NCBI RefSeq assembly: GCF_002214805.1
Contig: NZ_CP019914.1
Location: 2,356,001-2,420,000 of the forward strand
Source: Brachyspira hampsonii
GTDB taxonomy: Bacteria; Spirochaetota; Brachyspiria; Brachyspirales; Brachyspiraceae
Direction: 5' to 3'
Length of the DNA: 64,000 nt
Both the position numbers and the translations under genes were made by a program. The notes below the pieces were generated by a model. That model saw only the letters and a program-made list of their open reading frames with translations. It did no database searches and had not been told where the DNA came from. Shown piece by piece: positions 1 through 10,200 of this stretch; position 1 is the stretch's first letter, and every line of letters starts with the position of its first letter.

Positions 1-1376
1 CTTCTCACCCTGAAATTATAGGCGTATGCGGATATGCTGATGATGTTTATGTTGTTTACAAAGATGAGGATTTAAATAAACTTCCTAATGATTCTAAAAA
101 AGCTTTAATAGTTGCTCAAACTACTTTACAGAAAGATGTTTTTGATAAATATGTAACTCAAATACAAAATAAGTATAAAGATACTGAAATAATTATTAAA
201 AATACTATATGTGCCGCTACTGAACAAAGACAAAATGAGGTATTAGAAATAGCAAAAAGAAATGATGTTGTACTTGTAATAGGCGGTTCTGAAAGTTCAA
301 ATACTAGAAATTTATATAATATAGCAGCAGCTATTAAGCCGGCATTTTATGTGGAATATAAAGAAGATTTGGATAAAATTGATTTATCAAACTATAAAAA
401 TATAGGTATAATGGCAGGAGCATCTACTCCTGATTGGCTTATAGAGGATATAGCACAAACTATAAAGGATAAATATGCCGGTAATTTTGTTAGGTTTATG
501 TCAAGGATATTTGATTTTCTAAATTACGGCTATATATTCTTTTCTGTAGGTGCTTTTTTAATGTCTTATGCTATATATGATATATTATCGCAGCCTTTTC
601 AATATCAAATAGGTATTATAATATCTTTGTACTATTTATATATGAGTTTAGAAAATGGGTATAGTAATTATACTATAAAGATAAGCGATAAAAGAAGGTA
701 TTTATTTTATCAGGAGTATAAAATATTTTTTAGATTTTTGATATTAATGAGTGCTATTCTTATGTTTTATTTTGCCTATAAAATTAATGTAGGAATATTG
801 ATGCTATCAATTCTTTCAAGTTTACTTGGAATGGGGTATAATATTAGTTTTGAAAATAAATCAAGATTTGAAAGTTCTTTTTTCTTCAGATTATTTAAAA
901 AACTCATACCATTTAAAGCCGTAGTAATATCTGTTGCAGTTACTGTATTATTAAACGGTTCAATATTTATTATGCATAGAAATATACTGAAAGAGAAATT
1001 ATTTTTATATTTATTTTCTACATTGACAGTATTTTTATTTATGTTTATAAGACAGGCTTTAATTGAAATAAAATTTTCTCAAAGTGATAAAATTGCAGGT
1101 GCTGTAACTTTGACTACATATATAGATTCTAATAAATTGGCATTTATAACAGGGATAATACCTATTGTTTTAGCTTTGTTTATGCTGGTAGGTATTATAA
1201 TAGGCAAATTTCCATTAGAGATTAATAAATTGAAATATTGTATTCCAATTATATACAGTAGTATAATTTCATTTGTTGTGATGAAAAAGAAGATAATAAC
1301 AAGCAGACATTTATTTTCTATATTGATAGATTCACCGCTTTATATATTATTTCTAGCGGCATTAATTAATATTTAA
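1..1376 (+). CDS. ispH: IspH (HMBPP reductase) C-terminal part fused to a UbiA-like membrane domain; 5' end outside window
   Basis: The reading frame is open from base 3 to the stop at 1376, giving 457 residues of a gene that starts upstream. The first ~165 residues carry IspH signatures: SHPEIIG, NTICAATEQRQ with an iron-sulfur Cys, VIGGSESSNTRNL and GIMAGASTPDW. IspH is the [4Fe-4S] enzyme that makes IPP and DMAPP in the MEP pathway. IspH normally ends soon after the last motif, but here ~290 more residues follow with about eight hydrophobic segments. This part resembles a UbiA-type prenyltransferase (RRYLFYQEYK, LLGMGYN, FIRQALIEIKFSQSDKIAG), although the usual Asp-rich metal motifs are largely lost. 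The IspH call is firm. The UbiA relationship is inferred from motif memory. Confidence 0.88.
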   Translation, partial: SHPEIIGVCGYADDVYVVYKDEDLNKLPNDSKKALIVAQTTLQKDVFDKYVTQIQNKYKDTEIIIKNTICAATEQRQNEVLEIAKRNDVVLVIGGSESSNTRNLYNIAAAIKPAFYVEYKEDLDKIDLSNYKNIGIMAGASTPDWLIEDIAQTIKDKYAGNFVRFMSRIFDFLNYGYIFFSVGAFLMSYAIYDILSQPFQYQIGIIISLYYLYMSLENGYSNYTIKISDKRRYLFYQEYKIFFRFLILMSAILMFYFAYKINVGILMLSILSSLLGMGYNISFENKSRFESSFFFRLFKKLIPFKAVVISVAVTVLLNGSIFIMHRNILKEKLFLYLFSTLTVFLFMFIRQALIEIKFSQSDKIAGAVTLTTYIDSNKLAFITGIIPIVLALFMLVGIIIGKFPLEINKLKYCIPIIYSSIISFVVMKKKIITSRHLFSILIDSPLYILFLAALINI

Positions 1377-1449
1377 TTTATAGAGTCCAATAATTGCAAA
1401 AACAGAAAAATTAATATTGTGATTTTATAATTAATACCGCTGATTATTC

Positions 1450-2214
1450 TTAATTTTTTTTCATAAAAAGTGAAGATGAAGAAGATGCTAAATGATTTCT
1501 TCTTAAATCTATAAGTTCAAATATTGTAGCAGATGATAAACTTTCTCTTAAAGCTTTAGGAGATTTTAAAAGTTTGATGATCTCTTCATTAACCATCCAT
1601 TCTTCATCATAAACATTGCTCATAGAATCTCTAGGAGCATAAATCATATTACTTCTGGCTAATACTATAAATCTGTTATTTTCATCATAGTATCCAAGTT
1701 CACCTATAAAATAGGCATGAGGCATAGCCAAATTGACATATCTATCACCATAAATGTAATTAACTTCTATTTCTTTATGAATTTCTCCATTAGTAATATC
1801 ATAACCAAATACATGGAATATTCTTACAGATATTCTTTTTCCTTTTAAAGAATGATAATTTATATCTTCATCAGATATGTCCCAATAGAAAAAACACCAT
1901 TCAGGATCACGCATCATAAGTACTAATTTTGTTTCTTTATATCTTTCAGGCAGTTCTCTTACTATATCAACTTCATCAGGTATATATTTATCTTTTCTGG
2001 CTTCTTCTTTTATTTCTTTTATCTCTTTTTCTATTTCTTTTTCAGATTTTTTCTTTGATTGTACTTTTTTGGCAGTAGTTTTTTTTGCAGCAGCTGATTT
2101 TACAGCAGCTTTTTTTGAAGTACCGTCTGCTTTTTTTACAGCAGCTTTTTTTGGAGCAGCTGTCTTTTTAGCAGTGGTTTTTTCAGATGCTTTTTCTGTT
2201 TTTTTAGTGGCCAT
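1450..2214 (-). CDS. DUF4912 protein with lysine/alanine-rich N-terminal tail
   Basis: The protein has 254 residues from the ATG at 2214, which has GGAG seven bases upstream; a TTG start at 2244 is possible but has no ribosome site. Residues ~1-60 are a low-complexity tail of KK-T/A-A-K units resembling histone H1 C-termini. It is followed by a charged stretch (KEIEKEIKEIKEEARK) and then a DUF4912 domain with its recognisable core LMMRDPEWCFFYWDIS. The biochemical role of DUF4912 is not known to me. The basic tail suggests nucleic-acid or polyanion binding (inference). It is convergent with the ispH fusion and has its own strong promoter at 2249-2276. Confidence 0.85.
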   Translation of the reverse strand: MATKKTEKASEKTTAKKTAAPKKAAVKKADGTSKKAAVKSAAAKKTTAKKVQSKKKSEKEIEKEIKEIKEEARKDKYIPDEVDIVRELPERYKETKLVLMMRDPEWCFFYWDISDEDINYHSLKGKRISVRIFHVFGYDITNGEIHKEIEVNYIYGDRYVNLAMPHAYFIGELGYYDENNRFIVLARSNMIYAPRDSMSNVYDEEWMVNEEIIKLLKSPKALRESLSSATIFELIDLRRNHLASSSSSLFMKKN

Positions 2215-2248
2215 AAAATATCTCCATAAATTTATATTTTCCAAAAAT

Positions 2249-2276
2249 ATTATAGAACAAATACTTTTATTGTCAA
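2249..2276 (-). promoter_or_regulatory. Sigma-70 promoter of the DUF4912 gene
   Basis: On the minus strand TTGACA (2276-2271) and TATAAT (2254-2249) are both perfect consensus boxes separated by 16 bp. The expected transcription start is about 30 bases before the ATG at 2214. Confidence 0.8.
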
Positions 2277-2372
2277 CAATTAAATTTAGTTTTTTACTTT
2301 TTTAGTTTTACTAGATTTTAATTATTACGATAATAATAAAATAGCATATATCTTATGAAATTGGAGAAATTA

Positions 2373-2906
2373 ATGAAGAAAATAATCATATTCCTACTAT
2401 TTATCTGTAATGCGATAGTATTTTCTCAGGAAAATTTTGTCGTACCTATAACACCTAGTAAAGATCAGGAATTAGATAAGGCGGCAGGATATTCTAGTAC
2501 ATTGTCTGAATTTGATGGGAGTATGAATGCTTATACAAGATTAAAGGCATATATAAATATATTAGATTCTAAAGGAATGGCGGCATTAAAACAGCATCCT
2601 TCATATCCTAAATTAGGAGATATTTATATGTATGGTGCTACATATTTGGTTAAAGAATTTAAAGAGGATAAAATCATTGAATTATATAAAAAAGCATTAG
2701 AATTGAGGGCGGATCCTAATTCTAATTATAAATTAGCTACTATTTATAAAAGAAAATTTGATGCTGCTGTGAAGAAAAATGATGCAGAAAAAGAACAGGA
2801 ATATGGAAAAAATGTGTATGAATATTTAAATAAGTATATTGTTTTATCTGGAAATAATTCAAAAAAATATAAAGAAATATTAGAATATTTTAGTGCTTAT
2901 AAATAA
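2373..2906 (+). CDS. Exported helical/TPR-like protein, unknown function
   Basis: The start at 2373 is chosen over an in-frame ATG at 2355 because GGAG lies six bases before it and the protein then begins directly with a signal peptide (MKKIIIFLLFICNAIVFSQ, likely cleaved near residue 19). The mature ~158 residues are helical, with one TPR-like stretch (IIELYKKALELRADPNSNYKLATIYKRK). A single cysteine in the hydrophobic core does not make a good lipobox. The gene stands alone, reading toward the tRNA. No function can be assigned. Confidence 0.75.
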   Translation: MKKIIIFLLFICNAIVFSQENFVVPITPSKDQELDKAAGYSSTLSEFDGSMNAYTRLKAYINILDSKGMAALKQHPSYPKLGDIYMYGATYLVKEFKEDKIIELYKKALELRADPNSNYKLATIYKRKFDAAVKKNDAEKEQEYGKNVYEYLNKYIVLSGNNSKKYKEILEYFSAYK

Positions 2907-2925
2907 AAAAAATATGTTTTATCTA

Positions 2926-2953
2926 TTGACATTTTTTTTGTTTATGCTATAAT
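2926..2953 (+). promoter_or_regulatory. tRNA-Asn promoter
   Basis: TTGACA at 2926-2931 and TATAAT at 2948-2953 are perfect boxes with a 16-bp spacer, about 20 bp before the mature tRNA 5' end. Confidence 0.85.
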
Positions 2954-2973
2954 AGTTAAACATTAAATAACAA

Positions 2974-3046
2974 TCCGAGATAGCTCAGTCGGTAGAGCAG
3001 GTGACTGTTAATCACCGGGTCGCAGGTTCGAGCCCTGTTCTCGGAG
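2974..3046 (+). tRNA. tRNA-Asn (GUU)
   Basis: It folds as a full cloverleaf. The acceptor arms are TCCGAGA/TCTCGGA, the anticodon stem is GGTGA/TCACC around the loop CTGTTAA (anticodon GTT), and the T arm is GCAGG-TTCGAGC-CCTGT. The discriminator is G46, followed by CA, so the 3' CCA is not fully encoded. The gene is a single-tRNA transcription unit with its own promoter and terminator. Confidence 0.96.
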
Positions 3047-3053
3047 CATTTTT

Positions 3054-3078
3054 AAGCCCCTATTAAAGGGGCTTTTTT
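3054..3078 (+). terminator. Terminator of tRNA-Asn
   Basis: A perfect 7-bp stem AAGCCCC/GGGGCTT with the loop TATTAAA is followed by a run of T, immediately after the tRNA. Confidence 0.9.
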
Positions 3079-3096
3079 ATTGTCAGTGTCTAATAA

Positions 3097-4773
3097 TTAC
3101 TTCTTCTTCACATATTTATTTATAAATCTGCTTATAATCATAATAAATCCCATTATAGCTGATAATGCAAATCCTATCATACCTATAACAGATGTTCCAT
3201 GAAAAAGTGGAGGCATCTTACTTGTTATTATTAAAGCACTTGCTAATATTAAAGAAGCTAAAACTATAGAGTAGCTTAATCTATCTGCTAATCCGTCTAA
3301 AGTGGATGACAATGATTCCAGATTTTTATGCTCCATTTGAATTTTTACACTGCCTTTCTTTATAACTGATACTAAATTCTCTAAGTCTGAAGGAAATTCT
3401 TTTATTATATAACTATAATCATATAGCAGCTTTTTAATTTGTTTTAATAAATTATTAGGCTTCATTTGTTCTTTAACATATCTAAATGCAAATGGCTTAA
3501 TATGTTCTATTAATTTGACATCTTTATCTAAATTTCTAGCTACTCCTTCAAGAACTATCAAAGATTTTATTAAAAGCATAATATTGCTAGGCAAAGTTAA
3601 ACGAAATTCTCTTATTATACCTATAAGTTCATTGAATACATCTTCTATATTTATATTATCCAAAGGCATATCTACATATTTACTCACCAATATAAATATC
3701 GCCATATTAAATTCATCTATATTGTTTATTTCCCCATGATAGCATAAATCGAGTATTGATTTAGATAATTCCAAATAATCAGCAGAGCTTATACTCATAA
3801 TCAAAGAAGAAAAAGCATCTTTAGAGTTAGGCGGAATAAATCCTATCATACCAAAATCTAAAAAACATAATACATTATTTTCTAAAGCCATTAAATTACC
3901 CGGATGCGGATCTGCATGGAAAAAGCCTAACATAAATATTTGTTCCAATACGGCATCTATACCTATAGAAACAAGTTTTTTTCTGTCATATCTAGTATCA
4001 TTTTCTGCAATATCCGAGATTTTTATTCCCTCTATATATTCCATAGTTAATATATTTTTTGTACTGTATTCATTGTATATTTTTGCTATTTTTATATTTT
4101 TATTATTTTCAAAGAATCTGGCAAATTTTAAAGTATTATTTTTTTCAAAGTTAAAATCTAATTCCTGTATAAGCTGAGATTTAAATGCTGCTATCAATTT
4201 TTGAGGCTGCATTAATGCAAATTCTTCATTATATTTTTCTATTATGTTTGAAAGCCATACTATGATTTCTATATCTGTAAGTATATTTTCCTCTATATTC
4301 GGTCTTTTTACTTTTATAGCTACTTTTTCTCCGTTTTTTAATACAGCAGTATGAACCTGAGATATAGAAGCACTTGCTTTAGGAGTTAATTCAAATGATT
4401 CAAAAATATCTTCTATTTTTCCGCCAAGTTCTTCTTCTATAATACTTTTAGCAATATTTTCATCAAAAGGTTTTACATGATTTTGCAGTTTGCTCAATTC
4501 AGTTGTAATATCTTTTGGAAGTATATCATTTCTATTTGAAAGTATTTGCCCTAATTTAATAAATGTTGTACCTAACTCTTCGCAAGCCATTCTGATTCTT
4601 TCGGCTTTGCTGTATTTTCTTAAATCAATTCCTTTATATTTTATATTAATTTTATTTATTGGATTTTTTATTATTTTTAATATCGGAGTTATAGATATAA
4701 TATCTCTAAATCCGTATGCTATTATTATTGATATAATTTCTCTAGCTCTGTTTATAGATTTTATGTTATTCAT
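3097..4773 (-). CDS. ABC1/AarF/UbiB-family atypical protein kinase-like protein
   Basis: This 558-residue protein has the UbiB-family layout. A KxGQ-type N-lobe motif (FIKLGQILSNRNDILP) lies around residue 72, an ATP-binding lysine in VAIKVKRP near residue 153, the catalytic-loop FHADPHPGN near 290, and the metal-binding DFG (FLDFGMIG) near 307. Two hydrophobic helices at residues ~490-550 anchor the C-terminus, as in UbiB/COQ8. Family members act as ATPases or kinases supporting membrane isoprenoid-quinone metabolism; the substrate here is unknown. It lies downstream of a phasin-like gene on the same strand with a hairpin between, an arrangement I associate with many UbiB/phasin pairs. Confidence 0.9.
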   Translation of the reverse strand: MNNIKSINRAREIISIIIAYGFRDIISITPILKIIKNPINKINIKYKGIDLRKYSKAERIRMACEELGTTFIKLGQILSNRNDILPKDITTELSKLQNHVKPFDENIAKSIIEEELGGKIEDIFESFELTPKASASISQVHTAVLKNGEKVAIKVKRPNIEENILTDIEIIVWLSNIIEKYNEEFALMQPQKLIAAFKSQLIQELDFNFEKNNTLKFARFFENNKNIKIAKIYNEYSTKNILTMEYIEGIKISDIAENDTRYDRKKLVSIGIDAVLEQIFMLGFFHADPHPGNLMALENNVLCFLDFGMIGFIPPNSKDAFSSLIMSISSADYLELSKSILDLCYHGEINNIDEFNMAIFILVSKYVDMPLDNINIEDVFNELIGIIREFRLTLPSNIMLLIKSLIVLEGVARNLDKDVKLIEHIKPFAFRYVKEQMKPNNLLKQIKKLLYDYSYIIKEFPSDLENLVSVIKKGSVKIQMEHKNLESLSSTLDGLADRLSYSIVLASLILASALIITSKMPPLFHGTSVIGMIGFALSAIMGFIMIISRFINKYVKKK

Positions 4774-4820
4774 ATTACTTAATCACCCAAACTTTAATAA
4801 ACTCATCATTTTTATAAAAT

Positions 4821-4862
4821 AAGGAGTTTTAATTATTTTTTATAAATAAAAAAACTCCTTAT
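4821..4862 (-). terminator. Hairpin between the phasin-like gene and ubiB-like gene
   Basis: AAGGAGTTTT (4821-4830) and AAAACTCCTT (4851-4860) form a 10-bp inverted repeat with an AT loop. It lies directly after the phasin-like stop on the minus strand. It is either a terminator or a leaky attenuator that lowers ubiB-like expression (inference). Confidence 0.6.
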
Positions 4863-4880
4863 AATTATCAAAAATTAGAT

Positions 4881-5192
4881 TTATTGTTCATCTTTTTTAA
4901 TAGACTGTTTTAATTCATCTAGTTCTTTTCTCATAGCATCATATTCTTCTTTTTTTACATATCCCATTTTGTCAATAGCTTTTTTCACTCTTTCATCTAT
5001 AAATTGTGAAATATCTTCTTTAGTTTCATTGGCTTTATTAACCATTTCTTTTACAAACTTTTCTCCTTCTTCAGCACTGACATTCTTATCTTTAATAAAC
5101 TCGCGTGCTGCTTCTTCCAATTTTTCTTTTCCTTTAAGCATCATACCAATGCTTGAATAAAATCCTGATTTGATATCATCTGATAATGACAT
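4881..5192 (-). CDS. Phasin-like coiled-coil protein
   Basis: This protein of 103 residues is almost wholly helical. An amphipathic N-terminal region (FYSSIGMMLKGKEKLEEAAR) is followed by charged heptads and a terminal coiled coil (YDAMRKELDELKQSIKK). This matches the small phasin/PhaI-like superfamily often found beside UbiB-family genes. The ATG has a strong AGGAGG upstream. Whether it coats polyhydroxyalkanoate granules or instead acts as a UbiB accessory factor cannot be told from sequence; I see no PHA synthase nearby. Confidence 0.7.
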   Translation of the reverse strand: MSLSDDIKSGFYSSIGMMLKGKEKLEEAAREFIKDKNVSAEEGEKFVKEMVNKANETKEDISQFIDERVKKAIDKMGYVKKEEYDAMRKELDELKQSIKKDEQ

Positions 5193-5319
5193 AGTAAATC
5201 CTCCTATTTGTTATATATTAATTAATTTTTTATCATTGAAAAATAAAAAGTCAATATAAAAAAATATGCTTTTATAGTATAAAAACCCTTTATATATTGT
5301 TTAATAAAAATTTTTATTA

Positions 5320-5535
5320 TTATTTTTTATCTATAGCATCAAAATAGCATGCCATAAAATCTCCTTCACCATTTTCAAAGTCATAAACCATATCAGAAAC
5401 TTTTTTATTAAGTTCTTTTATCATAATATATGCTATTTCCTGTGCTTTGCTTTCAGTTATATCACTATTATTTTTCTGAATATTTTTAATAACTTTATTT
5501 ATATTAACTCTTTTATATACGCCGTCGCTATCCAC
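5320..5535 (-). CDS. Small protein of unknown function
   Basis: The protein has 71 residues and starts at GTG 5535 with AGGAGA seven bases upstream. It is acidic and helical with no signal peptide or recognisable motif; a region around residue 40 (YIMIKELNKKVSDMVYDF) is amphipathic. It follows the TM2-domain gene by 15 bp on the same strand and is probably co-transcribed with it. I do not recognise a family. Confidence 0.6.
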   Translation of the reverse strand: MDSDGVYKRVNINKVIKNIQKNNSDITESKAQEIAYIMIKELNKKVSDMVYDFENGEGDFMACYFDAIDKK

Positions 5536-5550
5536 TTTATTATCTCCTTA

Positions 5551-6306
5551 TTAAACATAACCGTCTTTTTTTAATTCTGCTTTAAGTACATCTATATCGC
5601 TTGTTATATCCATAATATCATCTTTTTGTATATTTTCTAATACCTTATTTAAATATATTATTACTGATTCTATAGATTCTGTTATATTAGCTTTAATATT
5701 ATTTAAATCCGATGTATTTGATAATGATAAATCTATATATGAATTAATAAGTTTTAATGTTGTAGGTATATTGTATTGAAGCATTCTATCAAGCTCTTTT
5801 ATAGATCTTTCATTTTTTTTACAGCTGCATGATTTATCAATAATGCTTTTAAACAATTGATTTAAATGTTTAACTTTAGATGAAAAATTATAGTCTTTTA
5901 TAGAGATTGATGCATCATTAATTAGTTTATGATATTCTAATGCTTTATTAATAATAATATTTTCTTCTGTATTTTCTTGATTATCATGATTTTCCTCTTC
6001 ATCATTAACATAAGTATATTCAGCATCTATAGCATCATCAAATTTATTTCTATGATTTTCATTATTATTTTCATAATCTATAATTTCCATATATTTTTTA
6101 TTATATGTGATATTAAAGTCTTCTTCACTCATAAATATAAATCTTACTAAATCTATAATGCAAAGCAAATATGGTATGCCTGTCCAACAGAATAGAACAT
6201 ACAATATACCTCTTTTAGTTTGACCTAAATAGAATTTTTGTATTCCTATTCCTCCGAATATTAGAGAAAGAGCAGAACATATTATAGCTTTAATTCTTTT
6301 TTTCAT
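5551..6306 (-). CDS. TM2-domain membrane protein with XpaC-like C-terminal domain
   Basis: Residues ~1-60 form a TM2 domain: two membrane segments around GGIGIQKFYLGQTKRGILY, with the conserved G-x-H/Q-FYLG pattern and a WTGIPYLLCIIDL second helix. An acidic linker (~75-120) leads to a helical domain ending in TTLKLINSYIDL and DITSDIDVLKAELKKDG. The same C-terminal pattern recurs in the XpaC-like protein at 32626-33177, so the two are clearly related. XpaC-like proteins usually sit with TelA; this copy instead precedes a 71-residue ORF. Function is unknown; a membrane-stress role is only inference. Confidence 0.75.
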   Translation of the reverse strand: MKKRIKAIICSALSLIFGGIGIQKFYLGQTKRGILYVLFCWTGIPYLLCIIDLVRFIFMSEEDFNITYNKKYMEIIDYENNNENHRNKFDDAIDAEYTYVNDEEENHDNQENTEENIIINKALEYHKLINDASISIKDYNFSSKVKHLNQLFKSIIDKSCSCKKNERSIKELDRMLQYNIPTTLKLINSYIDLSLSNTSDLNNIKANITESIESVIIYLNKVLENIQKDDIMDITSDIDVLKAELKKDGYV

Positions 6307-6428
6307 TTATAATAACCAAATAATATTTACTGTTATATAATATCAAAGTATTTATTTTTAACAAGCAATTTTTTATTCATTACTTGTTATAAATATTAAT
6401 AATTTATTATTTATAAAGCGAATAAAAC

Positions 6429-7169
6429 ATGAAAAAAAAGTTAGAATTACAAACTACCACTTTATGGGATTATCCTTCTCAGCAGTATTTAAAAAGTGAA
6501 GAAGAAAAACATAAACATTATATAGGAGCAACACCTTCATATATAATTTGGAATCTTCTAAACAGATATACAAAAGAAAAAGATTTAGTTGTTGATCCTA
6601 TGGCAGGAAGCGGTACTACGGTTGATGTAGCAAGAGAACTAGGAAGGAGGGCTTTAGGATATGATATAAATCCGAAAGCCTTACAGAGAAAAGATATTTT
6701 TAAAGCTGATGCCAGAAAAATACCAATAGAAGATGAAAAGGCTGATTTTGTGTTTATAGATCCGCCTTACAGTACACATATCAATTATTCTGATGAAAAG
6801 AACTGTATCGGAAAATTAACAGCAAGAGAAAATGAATATTATGAAGCTATGGAAAAAGTTATAAATGAAATATTCAGAATAATGAAAAAAGATAGGTATA
6901 TGGCTTTATATGTATCGGATTCTTATGAAAAGGGATTTCCTTTTATGCCTATTGGCTTTAAACTTTTTGAAATTATGAATAAGTATTTTATGCCCATAGA
7001 TATTATATCAGTTGTTCGTCATAATAAAACTCTTAATAAAGGTAATTATCATATAGCAGCCGCTGAAAATAATTTTTACTTGAGAGGATTTAATTATCTA
7101 TTTATAATGTATAAAAAAGGAAATAAAACTATAGATATAAATGGAAAGGTTCATCTTAGAAATTTATAA
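6429..7169 (+). CDS. Orphan DNA methyltransferase (N4/N6 type)
   Basis: The 246-residue protein has a SAM-binding motif DPMAGSGTT near residue 57 followed by a GYDINP loop, and the catalytic DPPY (IDPPYSTHINY) near residue 117. This motif-I-then-DPPY order is typical of gamma-type amino-methyltransferases; the target-recognition region would be C-terminal. No restriction endonuclease gene lies on either side, so it looks solitary and may have a regulatory or housekeeping role. The exact base modified, or even an RNA substrate, cannot be decided from sequence. Confidence 0.75.
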   Translation: MKKKLELQTTTLWDYPSQQYLKSEEEKHKHYIGATPSYIIWNLLNRYTKEKDLVVDPMAGSGTTVDVARELGRRALGYDINPKALQRKDIFKADARKIPIEDEKADFVFIDPPYSTHINYSDEKNCIGKLTARENEYYEAMEKVINEIFRIMKKDRYMALYVSDSYEKGFPFMPIGFKLFEIMNKYFMPIDIISVVRHNKTLNKGNYHIAAAENNFYLRGFNYLFIMYKKGNKTIDINGKVHLRNL

Positions 7170-7202
7170 TATTATTTAAATTTTTTGCTAAAGAATAATA
7201 AA

Positions 7203-7230
7203 AAAGCAGAGACTTTCAAATCTCTGCTTT
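7203..7230. terminator. Bidirectional terminator
   Basis: AAAGCAGAGA/TCTCTGCTTT is a 10-bp stem with an 8-base loop between two convergent genes. An A-run on one side and T-run on the other suit termination from both directions. Confidence 0.85.
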
Positions 7231-7244
7231 TGATTAATATTTAT

Positions 7245-10200
7245 TTATCTGACATAATACATATCTTTTGGTATATAATCATCTATAACAGCTGTCTGCT
7301 TCAAATTTCTTTTTCCTTGTACCGCCATTATATTATAAGCAGCTGCTCCTATATTTTGATTATCAACAAGTATGGTTCTTTTTTCTATTCTTTCTAAATC
7401 TATATTTGAAGTTCTTATCTGATCAAAATATTCGCTTGCTAATACAAAATATTTAAATGCTTCCTGTTCATTAACAATAGTATTTGTAATATTAGCGTTG
7501 TAAGCATAAGAAACACCTATATTATTGTAAAGGCTTGCTAAATAACTTACAAGTATAAAATCGCTTTCCGTACGCATTTCCAATCTTCCTAATCTGTCTC
7601 TCTTAGATAATACCTGACTTAAAGCGTTTCTGTAGAATCCGTTAGCCAAATTAGCTTTATCCAAATGTAAAAGCGAATTACCTAAAGCATAAGAAACAAC
7701 ACTGTTGCTAGGATTTTTTTGGAATAATGCATTGAATCCTTCAAATGCTCTGTCATATTCTTCATCTGAATAATATATCCAAGATAAATTATATAAAAGT
7801 TTATCATTTCTAAGATTAGGTGCTAAATTATCATAAGCTGTTTGATAATGCTGTTTTGCCTTTTCATAATCTTTTTCCCTATAGAAATAAACATTAGCCA
7901 AATTATAATTAGCATCAGGATATACTGAATTGATTGCTAAAGCTTCATTAAAGTTTTTAACTGCATTTCCATATTCGCCTAAATTATAATATATTTGACC
8001 TAACATATTATATACATATTCTTTTCCTTTATAGAAAGGATTAGATTCATATAGAGGCAAAGCTGCTGTATTAAGTATTTCCATAGCTCTGTCATAATGT
8101 TTTAATCTTGTTTCATAATCTGCATAACCTACTATAGATTCTAAATTATTAGGATATGCTTCTAATAGACTTTCAAACAGTACTCTTGAGCCATAAAAAT
8201 CATCTTTATCAAGTAAATATTGGGCTAATTTAGGATAAACCTCATCATCAATATAATCTTTTTTCAATAAGTTTATATGATTTTGAAGTGCTTTTACCTG
8301 CTCATAGTTATCCTGATAAATTTTTATAAGCATAGCTCTTTTTCTAGGAATGACACCGTCTCCAAAGAAATTAACCATATCTCTATAATTGTTATAAGCT
8401 ATATCATAATAATTAGGTTCTAATAAATTTTTAGCTCGGCTTATCATAAGCAGACCGCGTTCATCATATATAGTTTCTTTTTCCTTTTTCTTTTCAGTAT
8501 AAACTAACATATCATTATACAATTCTTCGCCTAATGTGTAGTCTTCTAATGATAATTCTTTTTCGCCTTTCTTTCTATAATAGTAGCCAAAAGTTATTCT
8601 AGTTTCAAAATCTCTAGGCTTAATATCTAAAGCACCCTGTATTTTTTTAAGAGCATCATTGAAAGTTTCTCTGTCAATATAAGCTCTTGCATATTTATTA
8701 TACCATTTTATCTGTTTTGGTTTTAATCTTTCACCTTCAGCAAAGTTTCTCTCAGCATCATCATAAGCTCCGTTTGATATGCTTAATAAACCTTGATTAT
8801 AGTATTTATTTGCCATTACAGGTTTATAAATAAATTGGAAAGATAAAATCACTAAAGCTACAAATAATATTAAAAATACAGCTGCAACTCTTATTATTTT
8901 AGCATAGTCTTTTAATGAATTAGGTATAGGTATAAGTTCTAATACATTTTTATTACCTTCTTCTTTAAGACTTAAACCTAATTTTTTATTTAATAATTCT
9001 GTAATGTTTTCATTAGACTCTCCTCTTTCTAAGGCATTAAGTAAGGATTCCATAGAGATTCTGTCTAATTTCTCATTAAGTATAGCATCTAAAACATGAT
9101 ATTGCGTAATAGGAGAAAGATGTTTTATTGCATTAATAACTTTATCAGTATCAACATCTTTATCTACATCTTCATATTTAGAAGCTGGAAGATTATTCAC
9201 TGTATCAGGAGATGGAAGAGTAGTGCCTCCTGCTATTATATTATTAGAAATACTTTTATTTTCTTCTTTATCGTCGTCTATATCTATGTTATCGTCCAGA
9301 TCAAGATCATCTTTAACTTCATCTTTAGGTGATTGTTCATATTCTTCCATAGCATCATCTAAAGATAAATCGTCCAAATCTATATCATCTTGAGGCTCTT
9401 CTTTAGTGTCATCTTTAACCTCATCTTTAGGTTCTTCATCATCATCTTGAGTAAGGCTGTCTAAAGATAAATCGTCCAAATCTGTATCGTCTTTAGGCTC
9501 TTCTTCAGTTTTTTCATCTTTAGTGTCTTCTTTAACCTCATCTTTAGGTTCTTCATCATCATCTTGAGTTAGGCTGTCTAAAGATAAATCGTCCAAATCT
9601 GTATTGTCTTTAGGCTCTTCTTCAGTTTTTTCATCTTTAGTGTCTTCTTTAGCCTCATCTTTAGGTTCTTCATCAACATCTTGAGTAAGGCTGTCTAAAG
9701 ATAAATCGTCCAAATCTGTATCGTCTTTAGGCTCTTCTTCAGTTTTTTCATCTTTAGTGTCTTCTTTAGCCTCATCTTTAGGTTCTTCATCAACATCTTG
9801 AGTAAGGCTGTCTAAAGATAAATCGTCCAAATCTGTATCGTCTTTAGGCTCTTCTTCAGTTTTTTCATCTTTAGTGTCTTCTTTAACCTCATCTTTAGGT
9901 TCTTCATCAACATCTTGAGTTAGGCTGTCTAAAGATAAATCGTCCAAATCTGTATCGTCTTTAGGCTCTTCTTCAGTTTTTTCATCTTTAGTATCTTCTT
10001 TAGCCTCATCTTTAGGTTCTTCATCATCATCTTGAGTTAGGCTGTCTAAAGATAAATCATCCAAATCTGTATTGTCTTGAGGCTCTTCTTCTTTATTTTC
10101 CTCATCTAATTTATCATCAGATAAAATATCATCTAAATTTGGATCTTCATTTTCTAATATATCATCTAAGCTATCAGATATATTATCAATGTCTAAATCA

